Below, piece after piece: positions 18,635 to 28,088 of a stretch of DNA of 64,000 nucleotides; the first letter of the stretch is position 1, and each line of letters begins with the position of its first letter. The DNA is from Ferruginibacter sp. (GTDB taxonomy: Bacteria; Bacteroidota; Bacteroidia; Chitinophagales; Chitinophagaceae). The stretch covers positions 19,931-83,930 of the forward strand of contig JAOQAK010000014.1 of the NCBI GenBank assembly GCA_025963635.1, given 5' to 3'. Below the pieces are notes generated by a model. The model saw only the letters and a program-made list of their open reading frames with translations. It made no database searches and was not told the DNA's origin. The position numbers and the translations under genes are program-made.

Positions 18635-18762
18635 TGTTGTTGCCCTTCTTACAGGATTTTGGATTAAGTAAAGCTGGATTTTGATTTGAAACTTAGAAGC
18701 CGCTACTGACTTGTTGGTAGTATTCATAAGCGTATTGAAACATGGGTGGCACCAGGTGAAAA

Positions 18763-19065
18763 TTAAACGCCATTTACTTTCACCAGCGACAGTGCATTGT
18801 ACGACCCGTTCTTTAAGACATACCTGACGCCATTCACTTCCTGGTAAAAAATAATACCCAATGCCAGGAACATGGGAGGCACACTGTTCGGTGTAACGTT
18901 ATTTACCAAACTGATCACCACGGTTGCTACACTGTCCAATGCTATTTCCGCAGTTTCCTGGGTATCCACTTCAAAAGTTTCATTCTCAAAGTCGACTACC
19001 GACCCGGCAGAAATTATTTTGAAATGCGTAGTTCTCAATTTAATAATGCCTTTTTGCCTTGCCAT
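18763..19065 (-). CDS. Conserved-type small protein of unknown function
   Basis: A 100-residue protein starting MARQKGIIKL, an N-terminus I recall from unnamed Bacteroidota phage-like or mobile-element proteins. The rest is mostly beta (FKIISAGSVVDFENETFEVD, VATVVISLVNNV, GIIFYQEVNGVRYVLKNG). It has no signal peptide and no catalytic motif. It lies upstream of the small membrane protein in the same direction, with about 130 bp between the two start-stop boundaries. The pairing suggests joint function, but none can be stated. Confidence 0.55.
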   Translation of the reverse strand: MARQKGIIKLRTTHFKIISAGSVVDFENETFEVDTQETAEIALDSVATVVISLVNNVTPNSVPPMFLALGIIFYQEVNGVRYVLKNGSYNALSLVKVNGV

Positions 19066-19139
19066 TTTTCACAAAATTTAAAGATGAATGTTTTTGCAAG
19101 TACAGGTAATTGTCAGCATATTATACATGAAACATTTTC

Positions 19140-19147
19140 TATATTTG
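19140..19147 (+). promoter_or_regulatory. Candidate -7 box TATATTTG
   Basis: It matches the Bacteroidota -7 consensus TAnnTTTG and lies 69 bases before the ATG at 19216. No well-placed -33 TTG is seen, so the call is weak. Confidence 0.35.
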
Positions 19148-19215
19148 CAATTATCACCACAATAGTAAAATGAATACTTCACGCAAAAAAGCAGGCGTTC
19201 CGAACGTGCAGGGTT

Positions 19216-19422
19216 ATGCAGCAGACGATCCCAAATCGCATAGTGATTTATGCGAAAGACATAACAAATATCACAGGCCGTAAAGAGAGAGCGGCCAGGA
19301 AGCTTATTGCCAAAATCCGAAAGAAATACGAGAAGGAAGCGGGGTCTTTTATTACCGTCTATGAAGTTTGCGCATTCACCGGTTTGAAACTAGAAAATGT
19401 GAATACCTTTCCTAAAAATTAA
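19216..19422 (+). CDS. Small basic conserved protein of unknown function
   Basis: A 68-residue protein with NRIVIYAKDITNITGRKERAARKLIAKIRKKY followed by FITVYEVCAFTGLKLENV. I recall this pattern (NRIVIY.KDI..ITGR...AR.LL.KIR, then a C-terminal F-TG segment) from many Bacteroidota genomes as an unnamed small protein. The basic helix and second helix would suit nucleic-acid binding, possibly a small helix-turn-helix protein. It lies divergent to the minus-strand pair 18449-19065. An overlapping frame from ATG 19170 is not supported by any similarity. Confidence 0.6.
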   Translation: MQQTIPNRIVIYAKDITNITGRKERAARKLIAKIRKKYEKEAGSFITVYEVCAFTGLKLENVNTFPKN

Positions 19423-19788
19423 TTTTATTGCCATAGGAATAATGGGGTGGCTACAAATTAATTAAATGTACAAAAGTATTATAAGGGCAATACAAATATA
19501 TCGAGTCGATTAGATTTTATTTATGAAAGATGGCTGAAAATAAGTGCGTTTTAACAGTAAGCATGATAGATGTTCCCGCAATTGACTTTATATAATTGAA
19601 TCAAGAAAAACTAAGTTGCTGTATTTTAAAGATAAAATGACGATTTAGAGAAACATTAAATGATCCTCGAAAGCTAGCCTACTTTCTAAAAAAATTACGT
19701 GTTTCTTTTTATTTGCATTAGTACTAATGCTATTCTGCAGAAAAATTAAGTCTTTCTTCAAAAGATATCTCTATACCCATCAATCAGT
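19423..19788. other. A+T-rich spacer with a 16-bp palindrome
   Basis: No gene is seen. The only distinct structure is the perfect palindrome gcattagtactaatgc at 19715-19730, about 60 bases beyond the 3' end of the minus-strand gene at 19789; it might help end that transcript or bind a dimeric protein. Confidence 0.45.
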
Positions 19789-21303
19789 TCATGAACCATC
19801 ACTAATTTGTTGCTGAAACTTTTGCATCGACCATTCAGGAAAGTCCATGTATTTAATAAGATGCCCTTCATATTTATCATTTCTTATCGCCTGTACATTG
19901 GCTATTATTTTTTTCATTAGCAATTTATTCTTTGCAGTACTGTTTGCCAAAGGATGCCACTTGATGGTCTTAAAAATAAGCTTTTCACATTTTGTGAGGC
20001 TGCCGTTTCGTTTATCTGAACGTGTGTAGGACCGGATCTCATAATGGAGGTAATCCATATCTTTCAGTTCATAGTAAATGATGATGTTCAGTAAGCGGAT
20101 GGCTTTGTAAATGACTTGCTGGGTTTGATCCCGGTTATCAGTGAGTGCAACTTGCAAATATTTGTGCGCCTTCTTAAAATCTTTTTTTCCAAAATAAGCT
20201 AACGCGCAGTAGAAATGAAGTTCGGCTTGCTTTTCAATATGCACCAGGTGGTAAGATGTCAATATCAACGCATTCATCGAATGGATATAATCGACGGCAC
20301 CGATAAAATCGTGTTCTCCAATGAACACTGATAACGTATAAATAGCAATCGTTTTTTTTAAAAGGAAACGAAAATACTCGGGAGATGTAGCGGTATCTAT
20401 CTTTTCAAGCTTATTGATATAGAATGACACCTGCTCGTATTGACGCACAGTCCGCAGGCTGTCTAAGATGCCTTCCAGGGCAGAAAAATAATCTATTGGC
20501 GGATGATCGTGCAGATTGGGGTTTTGTTCAAAAAGCCTGTTGAGTTCATGAAAGCTTTTCAAAGCCGAACGGTGATCGGCAATATCAGTAAAATAGAAGG
20601 ATTGAAAAAGCAGGTGCAATTTTCGGGATTCGAAACTTGTCTTCACTTTGCCCGTAACCAGGCTAATTTCACTCAGTAACAAATCATTCAACTTCTTTTT
20701 ATCATTGTCAGAAACAATCCTGCCTAAATGAGTGAGTCGGTATTTTATTAGTTCATACAAAGCATGATGTGCCTCTATATTTTGAATATTACGCAAGGTT
20801 TCTTTAGCCCTCATTTGCATTTCTACCAGGTAGTTATCTTTTATCCCGGCAAAACGTTGATCAGATAAATGATTCAGCTCCATGCGAAACGTCATGTATT
20901 GTATAATATGGTGCTGCGATGAAATGGCAAGGTCCCTTATCTTTTTTAGATCCTTGTATGCCTCTGTCTGCAACGATCTTTCCTGTAAAACTTTTACCCT
21001 GAGCAGGCTTTGAAACAAATTGAATTCATTGTCTTTTTCTGTCTTAGAGGCTATCAGCCTATCGGTAATTATTTTGATGAGATACCTTGATGTTGCATCG
21101 ATAGAAGATTCCGGACCTCTCTTAAGAAAGCTTTCAGTAATTTTTTTTACGGTGGTTTCGCCCGGACGGCTACTGTTGATGATGTCGAATAACAGCAGGT
21201 AATCTTTTTTTCCGGCCTGCTTTCGGGTGGCTAAACGAAAATGTCTTTTTTCTGAAGGTGACAACGAATTGATGAGGCGAATGGCAGTGGTGCAATTAGA
21301 CAT
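19789..21303 (-). CDS. All-helical (TPR-like) protein of unknown function
   Basis: This 504-residue cytoplasmic protein has no signal peptide or membrane segment. It is almost entirely predicted helical, with repeated helix pairs reminiscent of TPRs: HFYCALAYFGKKDFKKAHKYLQVAL near residue 360 is a good TPR-like unit. Bacteroidota carry many such proteins beside transport loci, and a regulatory or scaffold role is a guess. It is transcribed away from the ribokinase gene, so the 180-bp gap between them holds divergent promoters. I do not recognise a named domain at the N-terminus (SPSEKRHFRLATRKQAG), although that phrase is typical of this unnamed family. Confidence 0.7.
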   Translation of the reverse strand: MSNCTTAIRLINSLSPSEKRHFRLATRKQAGKKDYLLLFDIINSSRPGETTVKKITESFLKRGPESSIDATSRYLIKIITDRLIASKTEKDNEFNLFQSLLRVKVLQERSLQTEAYKDLKKIRDLAISSQHHIIQYMTFRMELNHLSDQRFAGIKDNYLVEMQMRAKETLRNIQNIEAHHALYELIKYRLTHLGRIVSDNDKKKLNDLLLSEISLVTGKVKTSFESRKLHLLFQSFYFTDIADHRSALKSFHELNRLFEQNPNLHDHPPIDYFSALEGILDSLRTVRQYEQVSFYINKLEKIDTATSPEYFRFLLKKTIAIYTLSVFIGEHDFIGAVDYIHSMNALILTSYHLVHIEKQAELHFYCALAYFGKKDFKKAHKYLQVALTDNRDQTQQVIYKAIRLLNIIIYYELKDMDYLHYEIRSYTRSDKRNGSLTKCEKLIFKTIKWHPLANSTAKNKLLMKKIIANVQAIRNDKYEGHLIKYMDFPEWSMQKFQQQISDGS

Positions 21304-21430
21304 GTCAATCAGGATTTACAAAAATTAGGAGAGAAATAAATCATAATATTCCTGAATATCAATTAATTGAGATAATTAGAATTAAAAAATCTGCAATTTG
21401 GGATTCTATCTTTTAATAAAAATAGGCAGA

Positions 21431-21458
21431 TTGGCTATTATTCCAAATATTATTTTTG
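21431..21458 (+). promoter_or_regulatory. Candidate promoter of the rus-like operon
   Basis: TTG at 21431-21433, then 17 bases, then TATTTTTG at 21451-21458 (consensus TAnnTTTG). It lies 28 bases before the ribokinase ATG, giving a short leader. Confidence 0.5.
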
Positions 21459-21486
21459 GTAAAAGATTGCTAAAACACTTGTAGGT

Positions 21487-22413
21487 ATGAAATCAAAAAA
21501 AATCATAGTCGTTGGGAGTACCAACATGGATATGGTAGTAAAAACAACCCATATTCCCGCCCATGGAGAAACCGTTTTAGGGGGCTCTTTTTTTATGAAT
21601 CCTGGCGGAAAAGGAGCTAACCAGGCCGTAGCCGTTGCCCGCCTTGGAGGAGATGTCATCTTTATTTCAAAAATGGGCAACGATGTATTTGGAAAACAAT
21701 CCTTCCAGTTATTTGATGAAGAAGGCATAGACACAAAGTACATCCTTTCGGATGATGACCTTCCTTCCGGCGTGGCACTTATTACTGTTGATGACAATGG
21801 TGAAAACAGTATTGTTGTAGCTCCCGGTGCCAACGCTAATTTATTGCCAGCTGATATTGAACGCGCTTTAACAGAAATTGACCAGGCAAGTATTATTTTA
21901 ATGCAGCTGGAGATCCCTTTGCAAACGGTTCAATTTGTAGTTCAGTATGCCAGCTCAAAAGGTGTAAAAGTAATTCTTAATCCAGCCCCCGCTACACTTT
22001 TATCTTCAGAATTACTTAGGGGTATAGACATTATTACCCCCAACAAAACTGAGGCATCCATGATCTCAGGTATTGAGGTAACTGATATGGAAACGGCTAA
22101 AGGTGCCGCCAGCGCTATTCACCAGATGGGTGTAAAAAATGTGGTGATCACCATGGGGCCGCTCGGGGCCATGGTTTTAGAAAATGGTCAATTTTATATT
22201 GTACCCGCGAGGTTAGTTGAAACAGTAGACACTACTGCTGCCGGGGATGTATTCAATGGGGCACTTGCCGTTTTTTTATCAGAAGGAAAAGAATTGGTAG
22301 AGGCCGTTGGGTTTTCATGCGAAGCGGCCGCCATATCTGTAACCCGCATGGGTGCACAGTCTTCTATTCCCTATCGCAATGAGTTGCTTATGCAACAATT
22401 GCAATTGACTTAA
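21487..22413 (+). CDS. rbsK: Ribokinase
   Basis: A 308-residue PfkB-family sugar kinase that phosphorylates D-ribose to ribose 5-phosphate with ATP. Both family signatures are clear: GGKGANQAVAVARLGG near residue 40, and DTTAAGDVFNGALAV near residue 248, containing the catalytic Asp of the GD pair. The segments NPAPA (about 160) and PNKTEA (about 180) are characteristic of ribokinases. It is the first gene of a plus-strand cluster with a sugar permease, SusC/SusD and an ADP-ribosylglycohydrolase, which fits use of ribose released from nucleoside or ADP-ribosyl compounds. Only 32 bases separate it from the permease gene. Confidence 0.92.
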   Translation: MKSKKIIVVGSTNMDMVVKTTHIPAHGETVLGGSFFMNPGGKGANQAVAVARLGGDVIFISKMGNDVFGKQSFQLFDEEGIDTKYILSDDDLPSGVALITVDDNGENSIVVAPGANANLLPADIERALTEIDQASIILMQLEIPLQTVQFVVQYASSKGVKVILNPAPATLLSSELLRGIDIITPNKTEASMISGIEVTDMETAKGAASAIHQMGVKNVVITMGPLGAMVLENGQFYIVPARLVETVDTTAAGDVFNGALAVFLSEGKELVEAVGFSCEAAAISVTRMGAQSSIPYRNELLMQQLQLT

Positions 22414-22445
22414 ATCTCCTTTTTTTAATTTTTAACGTTGCTTCC

Positions 22446-23447
22446 ATGTTTATTGTCCAAAACTATTCTTTAGCTATTCTTTGTTGTTTTATTACCATGC
22501 TTTGCTGGGGAAGCTGGGCCAATACTCAAAAATTGGTAACCGGTAAATGGAGGTACGAGCTGTTTTATTGGGATTATGTTATTGGTATTTTACTATTCTC
22601 CCTGATCGCTGCCTTCACTTTAGGAAGCTGGGGAAGTTTTGGCCGTAGTTTTTTACCCGATTTCCGGCAGGCCAGCTGGGCCGGGATAGGCAGCGCCTTT
22701 TTAGGGGGCATTATTTTTAACCTTGCCAATATATTGCTTACAGCGGCCATTGCTATTGCCGGTATGTCCGTTGCTTTTCCGGTAGGTATTGGTATCGCAT
22801 TGATTCTTGGTGTGGTCATCAATTATATGGGCGTACAAAAAGGTGATCCTCTTTTATTGTTTGCAGGGGTTCTGTTCGTGATGCTCGCAATTATCCTGAA
22901 TGCCATAGCTTATAAAAAAGCAGCCATAAGTTCCTCCAGGGCCAGCACTAAAGGCATACTGCTTTCTATCGCCGCAGGTGTGCTCATGTCATTCTTTTAC
23001 AGGTTTATAGCCGCCTCTATGGACCTCAACAATTTTGTACAGCCTGAACCATTCAAAATGACACCCTACACCGCCTTTGTGGTATTTGCAGTAGGGATAC
23101 TGGCGAGTAATTTCATTTTCAATACCGTCATGATGAAACGTCCGCTCGAAGGCCCGTCCTTATCTTATAAAACTTATTTCAGTGGCAAACTTTCTCTTCA
23201 CCTGGTGGGGGTATTGGGCGGCGCTATCTGGGGGATAGGTAATTTACTCAACCTGCTCGCAGCGGGCAAAGCGGGGCCTGCGGTAAGTTATGGTTTGGGC
23301 CAGGGAGCCACGCTGGTAGCGGCTGTATGGGGTGTGCTGATATGGAAAGAATTTAAAAATGCACAGGGGAAAGTTACCGGGTTGCTGGCAGGAATGTTTG
23401 CTTGTTTTATAGTGGGACTTATTCTTATTATTATTTCCGGGGCCTAG
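22446..23447 (+). CDS. Inner-membrane sugar permease (GRP/RhaT-like, DMT superfamily)
   Basis: A 333-residue protein with about ten membrane segments. It starts with LAILCCFITMLCWGSWANTQKL, a motif typical of the glucose/ribose porter and RhaT-like branch of the drug/metabolite transporter superfamily; GPAVSYGLGQGATLVAAVWGVLIWKEF near the C-terminus is also characteristic. In ribose-utilisation loci of Bacteroidota such permeases carry ribose over the inner membrane beside ribokinase. That function is inferred from the neighbouring rbsK; the sequence itself shows only the transporter fold. Confidence 0.8.
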   Translation: MFIVQNYSLAILCCFITMLCWGSWANTQKLVTGKWRYELFYWDYVIGILLFSLIAAFTLGSWGSFGRSFLPDFRQASWAGIGSAFLGGIIFNLANILLTAAIAIAGMSVAFPVGIGIALILGVVINYMGVQKGDPLLLFAGVLFVMLAIILNAIAYKKAAISSSRASTKGILLSIAAGVLMSFFYRFIAASMDLNNFVQPEPFKMTPYTAFVVFAVGILASNFIFNTVMMKRPLEGPSLSYKTYFSGKLSLHLVGVLGGAIWGIGNLLNLLAAGKAGPAVSYGLGQGATLVAAVWGVLIWKEFKNAQGKVTGLLAGMFACFIVGLILIIISGA

Positions 23448-23542
23448 CTCAATCTTCTACTTTCTGATTTGAAATTTTTCCACCCTTTTAAACGAAACCT
23501 GATTATTTAATAAACAAATTATTAACAACTAAAACGATTGCT

Positions 23543-26500
23543 ATGATCCTACAAATGCTACAACTTGCTGCAAAGCTTCGGGCAGTTACCCTAATCAGTT
23601 GCCTGTGCTTTTTTCTACCCATTATTTGCACTGCTCAAAATAATGGTGAGCCCGTATCCGGCTTTATTACCGATGCCCAGGGAAAGCCCATTACGGATGT
23701 TACTGTTTCTAAAAAAGGAAGTACCGCAACTGTTATAACGGATGCAAAAGGGCACTTCGCCATACCTATAAAAAAGGGGGAAGCATTGGTATTTTCTGTT
23801 GTTGGTTACGAATCAAAAACAGTAACCTATAATGGGCAAAAGTTATTTAACGAACAGCTTACAGTTTCATTTGGTAAAATGGATGAAGTGGTAGTGGTGG
23901 GTTATGGAACTACTACCAAAAAGGAAGTTACCAGTGCCATTACTACACTTAAACCTGCTGATTTTAACAAAGGAAATATTGGTAACCCAATTGGTTTATT
24001 ACAGGGCCGGGTAGCCGGGTTAAACATTGCAAGACCTGCCGGCGGAGATGTTAACGGCGCATTTGATATTCAGCTGCGTGGCCTTACAACGCTCTCTGGC
24101 GGTCAGGCCCCGTTATTTGTTATTGATGGCATTTTGGGGGGTGACCTCAACAGTGTGAGCGTAGATGAAATTGAATCCATCGATGTTTTAAAAGATGGCT
24201 CCGCAGCAGCTATTTATGGTACCAGGGGCACAAACGGTGTTATCATCATTACCACTAAAAAAGGAAAGGCCGGGCAACATGGGCTTGAATTCGCTACCTA
24301 CACTTCCATTCAGACAGTGGCCAAAAAATTGCGCAACCTAAATGCCGCAGAGTTCAGGCAGGCCATTCACACGCAGTATTCGGGGCGTGAAAAAGAGTTT
24401 GATTTTGGCGCCAATACAGATTGGTTTAAAGAGATAACTCAAACACCTATTGACCAGTATTACGATTTGGCCATGTTTGGAGGTACAGAACATTTTAATT
24501 ACCGTGCAGACGCAAATTACCGCGGTTCCCAGGGCATCGTAAAAGACAATGCTAATAAACGCATGCAAGGCAAAGTGGCCATCACCCAAAAAGAATTTAA
24601 CAACAAGCTTACCATTAATTATAACCTTGTCTATGCAGAAACCAAACGCGACTTTACCGACCAGGAAGTACTGCAGCAGGCCTTTCGCCGCAACCCTACC
24701 GAACGTGTATATGATACGGCTAATACCATTGCTGGTGGCTACTTTCGAAATACCGGCCCTTTTCAGTATTATAACCCCGTAGCCATGTTGAAGGAAGAAG
24801 AGCTTGGTGGCAAGCAACAAACTTTTACCGGTAGCGCAAAAATATCTTATGCCATTGCGGGCGGCTTTAATATTTCGGCTTTTGGTTCACTCATCCGGGA
24901 TTCTTATAAAAATACCCAGTACCAATCCAGGTATTACCCAATTGGGATCGGCAACAATGGCACTGCTACAATTGGCACAGGCCAGGCAAATAATAAATTG
25001 CTGGAAATAAGCTCCGATTACCGCAAACAATTTCGCAAACATGGTATCCAGGCTATTGCAGGATACTCTTATCAATATGGTACCAACGAAACTTTTAACG
25101 CTGCTAACAGTAATTTTGATGTAGACCTTTACCAGTATAATAATATTGGTGCAGGCAATGCGTTAGCACAAGGTCAGGCATTACTATCCAGCTATAAAGA
25201 ATCCAACAGGCTCATCGCTTTTTTTGGCCGTGTTATTTACAATTTTAACGAAAAGTACATGGCGCAGGTTTCCCTTCGCCACGAAGGCTCATCAAGGTTT
25301 GGCGCCAATCAGAAATGGGGCGATTTTCCCGCGGTAAGTGTTGGCTGGAGGTTGAATAAAGAATCATTTTTATCTAATATATCATGGTTGTCGGATTTAA
25401 AATTACGTGCAGGCTATGGCGTAACGGGTAACCAGGATATCGGCAATTACCGCTCTTTACAATTGCTGGCAGTGGGTGGCCGCGTTCTTTACAACGGGCA
25501 ATGGATCAATACTTATCCCCCTGCAAGTAACCCCAATCCCGACCTAAGGTGGGAAAAGAAAGAGGAGCTGAACATTGGTACCGACTTTGGTTTGTACAAG
25601 GGCAGAATAGGTGGCAGCGTGGATTATTACATCCGTAATACAAAAGACCTTTTATGGACATACACCGTACCTGTTCCTCCTAATTTATACAATTCCTTAT
25701 ATACCAATGTAGGCACTATACGTAATAGCGGTATTGAAGTAACCCTTAATGCCATTCCTGTAAAAACAAATTCATTTACATGGACAACTTCCGTTTTATA
25801 CAGTCGTAACCGCAACAAACTGGTATCTTTTTCCAATAACGATCTTGGCTTTAAACTAACCGATTTAAAACAAGGCAATATAGGTGCCGATGTGCAAACA
25901 TGGACTCACCAGATATTAGAAGGCGGCCCTGTAGGCAATTTTGTAACACTTATTTTTAAAGGGATAGATGCTTCAGGTTATCCTATTTATCAGGACAACA
26001 AAAAAGATGGTGTTATCAATGAAGCAGACAGGCAGATTGCCGGCAACGCTTATCCTAAATTCCAGATGTCTTTCAGCAATGCATTTGCCTATAAAAATTT
26101 GGACCTCTCTTTTAATTTCAGGGGTTCTTATGGCAATTCAGTATTAAACATACACCGTTTGTACTACGAGAATTTTGGTTATTTAGGCGGCAAGAATATT
26201 TTATTAAGTGCCCTTGATAATCCAGGTTATAAAGGCAAAGCAGAATATTCTTCCCGCTTTATTGAAGATGCCTCTTACATAAAACTGGATAACCTTTCTA
26301 TTGGTTATACTGTTCCTTTTAAAAATAGCGTCATTAAAAAATTACGTGTGTATGCTACCGGTCAGCAATTAATTACCATTACAGGCTACAAAGGGGTTGA
26401 TCCTGAAGTTACCCTTGCCGGTCTTGCACCCGGTATTGATGCTTACAATTATTATCCAAGAACAAGAACGTTTACATTGGGATTAAACATGACATTTTAA
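23543..26500 (+). CDS. SusC/RagA-family TonB-linked outer-membrane transporter
   Basis: This 985-residue protein has a signal peptide ending near CTAQ, a carboxypeptidase-like domain at about residues 36-110 (VSGFITDAQGKPITDVTVS), the SusC signature VVVVGYGTTTKKEVTSAI near residue 115, a plug with AIYGTRGTNGVIIITTKKGK near residue 220, and a large barrel ending in the aromatic F typical of outer-membrane proteins. It imports a ligand captured by the SusD product encoded 26 bases downstream, using TonB energy. The neighbours (ribokinase, permease, ADP-ribosylglycohydrolase) suggest a ribose-containing ligand. Confidence 0.95.
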   Translation: MILQMLQLAAKLRAVTLISCLCFFLPIICTAQNNGEPVSGFITDAQGKPITDVTVSKKGSTATVITDAKGHFAIPIKKGEALVFSVVGYESKTVTYNGQKLFNEQLTVSFGKMDEVVVVGYGTTTKKEVTSAITTLKPADFNKGNIGNPIGLLQGRVAGLNIARPAGGDVNGAFDIQLRGLTTLSGGQAPLFVIDGILGGDLNSVSVDEIESIDVLKDGSAAAIYGTRGTNGVIIITTKKGKAGQHGLEFATYTSIQTVAKKLRNLNAAEFRQAIHTQYSGREKEFDFGANTDWFKEITQTPIDQYYDLAMFGGTEHFNYRADANYRGSQGIVKDNANKRMQGKVAITQKEFNNKLTINYNLVYAETKRDFTDQEVLQQAFRRNPTERVYDTANTIAGGYFRNTGPFQYYNPVAMLKEEELGGKQQTFTGSAKISYAIAGGFNISAFGSLIRDSYKNTQYQSRYYPIGIGNNGTATIGTGQANNKLLEISSDYRKQFRKHGIQAIAGYSYQYGTNETFNAANSNFDVDLYQYNNIGAGNALAQGQALLSSYKESNRLIAFFGRVIYNFNEKYMAQVSLRHEGSSRFGANQKWGDFPAVSVGWRLNKESFLSNISWLSDLKLRAGYGVTGNQDIGNYRSLQLLAVGGRVLYNGQWINTYPPASNPNPDLRWEKKEELNIGTDFGLYKGRIGGSVDYYIRNTKDLLWTYTVPVPPNLYNSLYTNVGTIRNSGIEVTLNAIPVKTNSFTWTTSVLYSRNRNKLVSFSNNDLGFKLTDLKQGNIGADVQTWTHQILEGGPVGNFVTLIFKGIDASGYPIYQDNKKDGVINEADRQIAGNAYPKFQMSFSNAFAYKNLDLSFNFRGSYGNSVLNIHRLYYENFGYLGGKNILLSALDNPGYKGKAEYSSRFIEDASYIKLDNLSIGYTVPFKNSVIKKLRVYATGQQLITITGYKGVDPEVTLAGLAPGIDAYNYYPRTRTFTLGLNMTF

Positions 26501-26525
26501 TTAGATCATTTTACAAAAGACAAAT

Positions 26526-28067
26526 ATGAAAAAGTCAATTTTAAAATACACTGTTTTGCTTTGTTGCGTCATGAGCAGTTGGTCATGCACCAAGCTTGAT
26601 GAAGAGGTTTTCTCTTCCATACCCGCAGATGGCTTCTTTAGAAACGAAGCTGAAGTAATGACCAACGTAGGAAGGATATACGCACAATTGAGAAGAATAA
26701 CCGGCCGCTTTGGAGCCGGCAGCCTGGACCTGGTGGGTACCGATGAATGTATCATTCCTTTCAGGGAAACCAATTTATGGTACGATAACGGCCTTTGGAT
26801 CGCTCTTCACCGTCATCAGTACGATCCAAATTTAACACCAATGTCCGTTGGTTATAGTTTTTGTTTTGATGGCATTTCTATGTGCAATCAAATACTTTAT
26901 CAGCTGGGAGGATCGAAGGTGGATTTCGCCGGCAAAGATAAAATTTTCGCCGAAGTAAAAATTGCAAGGGCTTTCTTTTATTACAGGGCAATGGATTGGT
27001 TTGGTAATATCCCCATCTCTACCGATTTTAAAGATGTTACTTTACCTGGGCAACATACGCGTGCTGAAGTTTGGGATTTTATAGTAAAAGAAATAAAGGA
27101 TAATTTACCGCTGCTGAATGATGCTCCCAATACTAATAATTATGGCCGTACCAGTACCAAAGCGATGGCCAATATGATGCTCGCAAAATTATACCTTAAC
27201 GCGGAAAAATGGAAAGGCGCAGCTATGTGGGATGAAACGATCGCCTCCGCTGAAGCAGTGATCAATACACCCGGTTATTCTTTGCCGGCCGATTATTTTT
27301 CCAATTTTGCCGTTAATAACGCTGGTTCAAAAGAAAACATATTTGTTGTACCGTACGATAAAACAAGAACTACAGGCAGTATCCTTCAGCTACATTGCTG
27401 GACCTTGCATACATTGAGCCAGCAAACCTTTGGCCTTATTGCCTTTACATGGGACGGATATGCCGGAATGGAAGATTTTTACAATGCTTACGATGCTTCC
27501 GATAAGCGTATAAAATCATGGCTGGTTGGCCCGCAATTCAGCGCTTCCGGTCAGCCGCTGATGTTGTCACCTACCAGGCAATTAACCTACCGCAACCACA
27601 TCAATGCTTTGTATAACCCCACCGCGCCGGCTTTGCTTGATGATGGCGTGCGCTTTAAAAAATATGAGTATGAAGCTGGCTTAAAAGACAATGAAAGCAT
27701 GAGCAACGACTGGGTGGTTTTTCGCTATGCCGATGCATTGATGACCAAAGCAGAAGCCCTGATGCGTAAGAACGGCAACGTGGCTACACAACAGGCCGTA
27801 GACCTTGTAAACCAGGTTCGCTTCAGAGCCTTTGGCGACCATAGCCATGATTATACTATTGCTACATTAACTATGAATGAATTGTTAGCCGAACTGGGCA
27901 GGGAGTTTGTATGGGAGTACCACCGGCGCCAGGACCTGATACGCTTTAATAAATGGAATGTTGCCTGGTTTGAAAAGCCAGCCGGCAATCCCAATCATGA
28001 GCTTTATCCAATACCTACTGCCGTGCTTAATGTGAACCCAAAGCTTCGTCAAAACCCCGGTTATTAA
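26526..28067 (+). CDS. SusD/RagB-family lipoprotein
   Basis: A 513-residue lipoprotein with lipobox SWSC near residue 19. It has the SusD helical core: IFAEVKIARAFFYYRAMDWFGNIPI near residue 145, a TPR-like middle, and the C-terminal VFRYADALMTKAEAL, VNQVRFRAFG and RREFVWEYHRRQDLIRFNKW type motifs. It is the ligand-capturing lid of the preceding SusC. It is followed after 21 bases by the ADP-ribosylglycohydrolase, so all belong to one transcript. Confidence 0.94.
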   Translation: MKKSILKYTVLLCCVMSSWSCTKLDEEVFSSIPADGFFRNEAEVMTNVGRIYAQLRRITGRFGAGSLDLVGTDECIIPFRETNLWYDNGLWIALHRHQYDPNLTPMSVGYSFCFDGISMCNQILYQLGGSKVDFAGKDKIFAEVKIARAFFYYRAMDWFGNIPISTDFKDVTLPGQHTRAEVWDFIVKEIKDNLPLLNDAPNTNNYGRTSTKAMANMMLAKLYLNAEKWKGAAMWDETIASAEAVINTPGYSLPADYFSNFAVNNAGSKENIFVVPYDKTRTTGSILQLHCWTLHTLSQQTFGLIAFTWDGYAGMEDFYNAYDASDKRIKSWLVGPQFSASGQPLMLSPTRQLTYRNHINALYNPTAPALLDDGVRFKKYEYEAGLKDNESMSNDWVVFRYADALMTKAEALMRKNGNVATQQAVDLVNQVRFRAFGDHSHDYTIATLTMNELLAELGREFVWEYHRRQDLIRFNKWNVAWFEKPAGNPNHELYPIPTAVLNVNPKLRQNPGY

Positions 28068-28088
28068 TTTTTAAATAAAACTTCAGCC

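Noticed and set aside
19170..19280. Alternative small frame from ATG 19170
   Set aside because: It is out of frame with the conserved-looking protein starting at 19216, which overlaps it and has clear family character.
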